A stretch of 64,000 bases of DNA. Origin: Acidobacteriaceae bacterium (lineage in GTDB: Bacteria; Acidobacteriota; Terriglobia; Terriglobales; Acidobacteriaceae). Of the stretch, positions 60,490-64,000 are shown piece after piece. The stretch's first letter is position 1. Every line of letters starts with the position of its first letter. The notes under the pieces are model-generated. The model was given only the letters and a program-made list of their open reading frames with translations, was not told where the DNA came from and did no database searches. The stretch is from NCBI GenBank assembly GCA_025355505.1, contig JANXZM010000059.1, forward strand, positions 29,404-93,403, read 5' to 3'. A program made the translations under genes and the position numbers.

Positions 60490-61584
60490 ATGAGTGAAGA
60501 AGTGAACAAGACTAACGGAAACACCACTAACGGCACGAGTGTTGCGGCGTCGGAACTGAGCCTGCGGAGCGCGATTGCGGCGGATGCTCCGAATGCTATT
60601 GAGGTCGATCATATCGCTAAGCGATATGGCTCGTTCACGGCGGTGGATGATGTTTCGTTTGCGGTTAAAGAGGGGGAAATTTTTGGGCTGCTGGGGCCTA
60701 ATGGGGCGGGGAAATCGACTTTGATCCGGATGATGACCACGCTGATTCCGATTACGGCGGGATCGGCGCGGGTGGCGGGGCATGATGTGGCTCGTGATCC
60801 GGATGCGGTGCGGCGGACGATTGGGGTGATTCCACAGGCTTTGACCAGCGATTTGGATTTGACGGTGGAAGAGAACCTGAATATTTACGCCAAGTTGTAT
60901 GACGTTCCGAAGAAGCGGCGCAAAGAGGCGATTGAGGAATTGCTGGAAACGGTGGACCTTACTAAGTGGCGGGGAGCGCAGACTAAGACTTTATCAGGCG
61001 GAATGCGGCGGCGGTTGGAGATTGCTCGTGGGCTGGTGCATAGTCCTAAGATTTTTTTTCTGGACGAGCCTACTACGGGGCTCGATCCGGTATCGCGCGT
61101 GTCGGTTTGGGAGATGCTGGCCGCGATCAAGGCGAAGCGCAAACTTACGGTGCTGATCACTACTCACTACATGGACGAGGCGGACCGGCTGTGCAACCGG
61201 ATTGCGATTGTGGATCACGGGAAGCTGGTGGCTTTGGATACTCCGGAGGCGCTGAAGGCTAGCGTGCCGGGATCGAATGTGATTGAGGCGCATTTTGAGC
61301 ATGCGCCGGCCGATTGGGAAGATCGGCTCCGGGGATTGCCGGGAGTAACATCGGTGCAAAACGAAAGCGCGGGGATGTTCCGGGTGCTGACGGCGAATGG
61401 GTCGGGGACGACTACGGATCTGGTGGAGATGGCGGTGGTGATGGGGGTGGGGCTGAAGACGCTTACGGTGCAGAACACTACTTTGGACGATGTGTTTGTC
61501 TTCTATACGGGGCGGCAGTTGCGCGATGAACTAGTGAAAGCGCATGCGTTCACGATGCCGCAGAGTCCGGGGTTGCGGCCATGA
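60490..61584 (+). CDS. ABC transporter ATP-binding protein (YbhF/DrrA-like)
   Basis: 364 residues from the ATG at 60490; a GTG three codons earlier lacks support. One nucleotide-binding domain: Walker A GPNGAGKST, Q-loop IGVIPQALTS, signature LSGGMRRRLEIARGLVH, Walker B FFLDEPTTGLD, H-loop LITTHYMDEADRLCNR. A C-terminal DUF4162-like domain follows. Energises the ABC-2 permease encoded next, with which it overlaps by 4 bases (ATGA). Substrate unknown, probably a drug or lipid. Confidence 0.94.
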   Translation: MSEEVNKTNGNTTNGTSVAASELSLRSAIAADAPNAIEVDHIAKRYGSFTAVDDVSFAVKEGEIFGLLGPNGAGKSTLIRMMTTLIPITAGSARVAGHDVARDPDAVRRTIGVIPQALTSDLDLTVEENLNIYAKLYDVPKKRRKEAIEELLETVDLTKWRGAQTKTLSGGMRRRLEIARGLVHSPKIFFLDEPTTGLDPVSRVSVWEMLAAIKAKRKLTVLITTHYMDEADRLCNRIAIVDHGKLVALDTPEALKASVPGSNVIEAHFEHAPADWEDRLRGLPGVTSVQNESAGMFRVLTANGSGTTTDLVEMAVVMGVGLKTLTVQNTTLDDVFVFYTGRQLRDELVKAHAFTMPQSPGLRP

Positions 61585-62693
61585 ACCGGATGATGGCGAT
61601 TATCGAGCGCGAGATGCGGAAGTTTTTCCGGTCACCGGCGCTGATGCTGGCGTCGATGATTTTTCCGCTGGTGCAGTTGATTGTGCTGGGAAATGCGTTT
61701 GGAGGGAAAATCCGCGAGGCGAAGATGGGCGTCGTGGATGAGGATCATGGGACGCAAGCGATCCGGATCAAGGAAGCGTTTGACGCGGTGCGGGCGAATG
61801 CAGGGACGTTTATTGCGGTGCCTTACGACAACGAAGTGCAGGCGCGGGAGGACGTACGCAACGGGACAATTCAGGGAGCGGTGATTATTCCGCCGCAGTA
61901 TTCGAAGATGGTGTATGAGAAGAATCATCCGCGGATCGCGCTGATTGTCGACAACAGCGACAACTTCATCAGTTCCACGTTCGAAGAGAAGATGACGGAA
62001 GTGACGAACGCGTTGAACCAGCCGGACGTGTCGCCGCGTCTCTTGCAGCAGACGGCACTGGAGGTGGTGGAGCTATATCCGTATATCGAATACATGAAGT
62101 ATCTGCTGCCCGGGTCGATTACGCTGGCGATGTTTGTTTCGGTGATGATCGGCGGGGGGATGCTGTATATCGACGACAAGGCGCGCGGGGTGCATGAGGG
62201 ATATTTGGTGACTCCGATCACGAAGGCGGAGCTGGTGTTTGGGCTGAACGGGGCGGGCGCGATCAAGGCGGCGATGACCGGGGTGGTAATTACGGTGATT
62301 GGGTCGCTGATGGCGGGAGTGGGGACGATATTCAATCCGGCGACGATTCTGGGGCTGGTGGTGATGATCGCGCTGACGTCGGTGGCGTTCAATACGATGA
62401 TGTTTTTGATGATGGTGAGGATTGAGGATCCGCTGGTGCCGCGGGCGATTTTCGGGATTCTGAATACGCTGCTGTTTTTCCCCAGCGGATCGATTTATCC
62501 GGTGGAAGCGTTTCCGGCGTGGCTGCGGGCGATAGCGAAGGTGGATCCGTTTACTTATGCGGTGCATGGATTCAAGTCGCTGCTGCTGAAGGAGACGGGG
62601 CTGGCGGCAATTGTTCCGGACATAATTTATCTGAGCATCTTTGCAGTGGTGACTTTGGCGTTGGCGGTTCCGTTGTTCAAGCGGACGTTGTAG
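61581..62693 (+). CDS. ABC-2 type permease (YbhS/YbhR-like)
   Basis: 370 residues. One N-terminal helix (FRSPALMLASMIFPLVQLIV), a long extracytoplasmic loop (about 45-170; 'FIAVPYDNEVQAREDVRNG'), then five helices with GYLVTPITKAELVFGLNGAG and 'ILNTLLFFPSGSIYPVEAFP', the ABC-2 signature. Ends 'AVPLFKRTL'. Forms a homodimer or pairs with a second permease not encoded here. Last gene of the tetR-hlyD-ATPase-permease operon. Confidence 0.94.
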   Translation: MNRMMAIIEREMRKFFRSPALMLASMIFPLVQLIVLGNAFGGKIREAKMGVVDEDHGTQAIRIKEAFDAVRANAGTFIAVPYDNEVQAREDVRNGTIQGAVIIPPQYSKMVYEKNHPRIALIVDNSDNFISSTFEEKMTEVTNALNQPDVSPRLLQQTALEVVELYPYIEYMKYLLPGSITLAMFVSVMIGGGMLYIDDKARGVHEGYLVTPITKAELVFGLNGAGAIKAAMTGVVITVIGSLMAGVGTIFNPATILGLVVMIALTSVAFNTMMFLMMVRIEDPLVPRAIFGILNTLLFFPSGSIYPVEAFPAWLRAIAKVDPFTYAVHGFKSLLLKETGLAAIVPDIIYLSIFAVVTLALAVPLFKRTL

Positions 62694-62698
62694 GACGG

Positions 62699-62725
62699 TT
62701 CACCGCCGAGAGCGCGGAGAAAAAC
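62699..62725. repeat. Dispersed repeat family A, forward single copy
   Basis: TTCACCGCCGAGAGCGCGGA then GAAAAAC, 6 bases after the permease stop. A short relative of the inverted-repeat arms at 51559 and 56154. Confidence 0.6.
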
Positions 62726-62794
62726 TCACTTTTGGGGCTGGATCCCCGGTCCTTGGCAGCTTTTGTGGCACGACTGAAGTTGTAAAGTTCCACC

Positions 62795-64000
62795 ACATCC
62801 CTTACACAACGTTATCAGGACATGCTTTACACTCGGCCCGAGCGAAGCAAGGGCAAGAAGGTAAAGGCAGCCCCAGCTTGGCAGAGGGCAAATGCCGTGG
62901 ATCACGATGGATGTCGAGGAGCAACGGGTGCGGTTTGTGAAACAGGCCAGCCAGGAGGGGGCGAACTTGTCCGAGTTATGCCGGGAGTTTGGGATATCGC
63001 GGCCGACCGGGTATGTGTGGTTAGGTCGAGGTCAAGCCCATGGAGTGGTGGGGTTGTGCGAGCGGAGTCGTCGTCCGCGAAGTATGCCGGGGCGCACCGC
63101 GAGTGGAGTCGAAGATCGGATTGTGGAACTACGACGGCAACGACCGGATTGGGGAGCACGCAAGTTGCAAGTATTGCTGCAGCAGCGAGGCGTGGAGTTG
63201 CCGGTGGTAACGATTCACCGGATTTTGCTGCGCCGAGGGATGGTGCGGGAGCAGGATCGGCATCGCCCGGCGCTGCAACGGTTCGAGCGGGAAGCGCCGA
63301 ACCAGTTGTGGCAGATGGACTTCAAGAGCCCGAAGGGATGGAATCGTGCCGTGGGCCCGTTGTCGGTGCTGGACGATTGCAGCCGCTACGCGGTACTGCT
63401 GGAAGGAACGTGGAGCACGCGGGGAGAAGTGGTGCGAGAGCGGCTGGAGAGCGCGTTTCAGAGCCATGGCCTGCCGGAACAGATGTTAATGGACCACGGC
63501 ATTCCGTGGTGGGGCGGACAGGGTGCGCGGGGCTGGACGCGATTGACGGTGTGGCTGATGCAGTTGGGAGTGGGCTTGTTGTTCAGTGGTATTCGGCATC
63601 CGCAGACGCAGGGGAAAGTGGAACGGTTTCATGGGACGCTGGAGCAGGCGAGGCGGAAGCGAGGACTTCCTGGAATGGAACTACAACAAGCATGGCTGGA
63701 TGAGTTTCGAGAAGAGTATAACCAGGTGCGGCCGCATGAAGCGTTGGGGATGAAAACGCCAGCGAGTGTTTGGGAGCCCAGCCGACGACGCTACGATCCG
63801 AAACCAGCGAAGTGGGACTATGCGAAGGGCAGCGAGGTGCAGCGGCTCGGGCGGTATGGACAACTGAAGCTGGGGGGACGGTGGTGGCAGGTGAGCGAGG
63901 CGTTGGCGGGGGAAGCGGTACGGTTGGAGCGAATGTTGGGACGAGTGCAGGTGTACTACTGTCAGACCTTGGTACGGGAGATCGACGTAGCGGAGTCCAG
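62795..64000 (+). mobile_element. IS481-family insertion sequence, right end outside the window
   Basis: Starts no later than 62795 (the extent shared with the remnant at 24209). Contains the transposase from 62892 to the right edge. The left boundary is not certain: the remnant copy is preceded by TGTTCAGTCTCATGACATCC, the present one by other DNA, so the true end may lie at or near ACATCC. Confidence 0.75.
62892..64000 (+). CDS. IS481-family DDE transposase, C-terminus beyond the window
   Basis: At least 369 codons, open at the right edge. The ATG at 62892 opens MPWITMDVEEQRVRFVKQAS. An N-terminal HTH (LSELCREFGISRPTGYVWL) is followed by an HTH_29/32-like linker and the RNase-H-fold integrase core with DDE triad: QMDFKS, MDHGIP, QGKVERFHGTLE. 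'EEYNQVRPHEALGMKTPASV' is the usual end of the core. No frameshift or stop was found, so the element may be active. Confidence 0.9.
   Translation, partial: MPWITMDVEEQRVRFVKQASQEGANLSELCREFGISRPTGYVWLGRGQAHGVVGLCERSRRPRSMPGRTASGVEDRIVELRRQRPDWGARKLQVLLQQRGVELPVVTIHRILLRRGMVREQDRHRPALQRFEREAPNQLWQMDFKSPKGWNRAVGPLSVLDDCSRYAVLLEGTWSTRGEVVRERLESAFQSHGLPEQMLMDHGIPWWGGQGARGWTRLTVWLMQLGVGLLFSGIRHPQTQGKVERFHGTLEQARRKRGLPGMELQQAWLDEFREEYNQVRPHEALGMKTPASVWEPSRRRYDPKPAKWDYAKGSEVQRLGRYGQLKLGGRWWQVSEALAGEAVRLERMLGRVQVYYCQTLVREIDVAES

Noticed and set aside
62822..63703. 293-codon plus-strand frame overlapping the transposase
   Set aside because: Gly/Ala/Arg-rich shadow of the IS481 transposase, which is open in another frame to the right edge.

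Overview
The window looks like a chromosomal segment of a soil-type Acidobacteriota (Koribacter/Terriglobus-like), judged from gene content only. Clues are a VWFA-related 'Acidobacterial' domain fragment, a Ser/Thr kinase fused to TPRs, an MXAN_5187-C-like protein, a CarD regulator, a GxxExxY gene, a RAYT fragment, the C-terminal scrap of a large TonB-type receptor, and many short dispersed GC-rich repeats between (and sometimes inside) genes. It is mostly housekeeping DNA with scattered accessory scars. No rRNA, prophage or CRISPR array was seen.

Layout. 0-5.4 kb (minus): SCO-like redoxin (cut by the left edge), large TPR protein, purH, an MXAN_5187-C-like protein and an XRE regulator. 5.6-10.6 kb: exported metallo-beta-lactamase-fold hydrolase, a low-complexity exported protein, peroxiredoxin (bcp) and 3-methyladenine glycosylase, and a secreted protein with a duplicated domain. 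10.6-16.1 kb (minus): TPR-kinase, panC, a lipoprotein and panB. The kinase is flanked by panC and by a degenerate copy of the panC 3' end. 16.2-17.9 kb: two convergent toxin-antitoxin pairs (hicBA, AbrB-like/doc), the second with a perfect 24-bp palindromic operator. 18-24 kb: deoxynucleoside kinase, polysaccharide deacetylase, hemL, OprB-like porin with a terminator in its leader, and isoaspartyl peptidase. 24.1-24.6 kb: junk of RAYT and IS481 remnants. 24.7-34 kb: CDP-alcohol phosphotransferase, greA, carD, ruvX, AI-2E-type permease, a frameshifted HNH-like gene, mltG, LolB-like lipoprotein with FtsX-like permease, a histone-H1-like protein and RidA. 34-43.7 kb: purN, purM, a small His-rich exported protein, S10 peptidase, diacylglycerol-kinase-like protein, a CAU tRNA, a cytosolic sugar-binding-like protein, HU and sppA. 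43.8-53 kb (mostly plus): hyuB, HtrA-type protease, MmcQ, ggt, TIM-barrel epimerase, asnS, GxxExxY pseudogene and arginase. 53-58.3 kb: CsgG-like protein, VWA fragment, ddl, then a SAM riboswitch with its own promoter and terminator controlling a threonine-synthase-like PLP enzyme and a ThiS/MoaD sulfur carrier. 58.5-62.7 kb: tetR-hlyD-ABC ATPase-ABC-2 permease efflux operon. 62.8 kb to the end: an IS481-family transposase running off the right edge.

Most notable. (1) The SAM-riboswitch/PLP-enzyme/sulfur-carrier locus suggests protein-thiocarboxylate-dependent homocysteine synthesis rather than plain threonine synthesis. (2) A family of about 30-bp inverted repeats bounds a 507-bp unit holding a frameshifted GxxExxY gene, and also bounds two non-coding units, one on the other side of asnS. 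(3) Dispersed palindromic repeats are inserted in frame inside hyuB and ddl. (4) Two 100-bp repeat copies each supply the stop codon of a different gene (purH, HU).

All functions are inferred from reading protein and DNA sequence. No database search was run.
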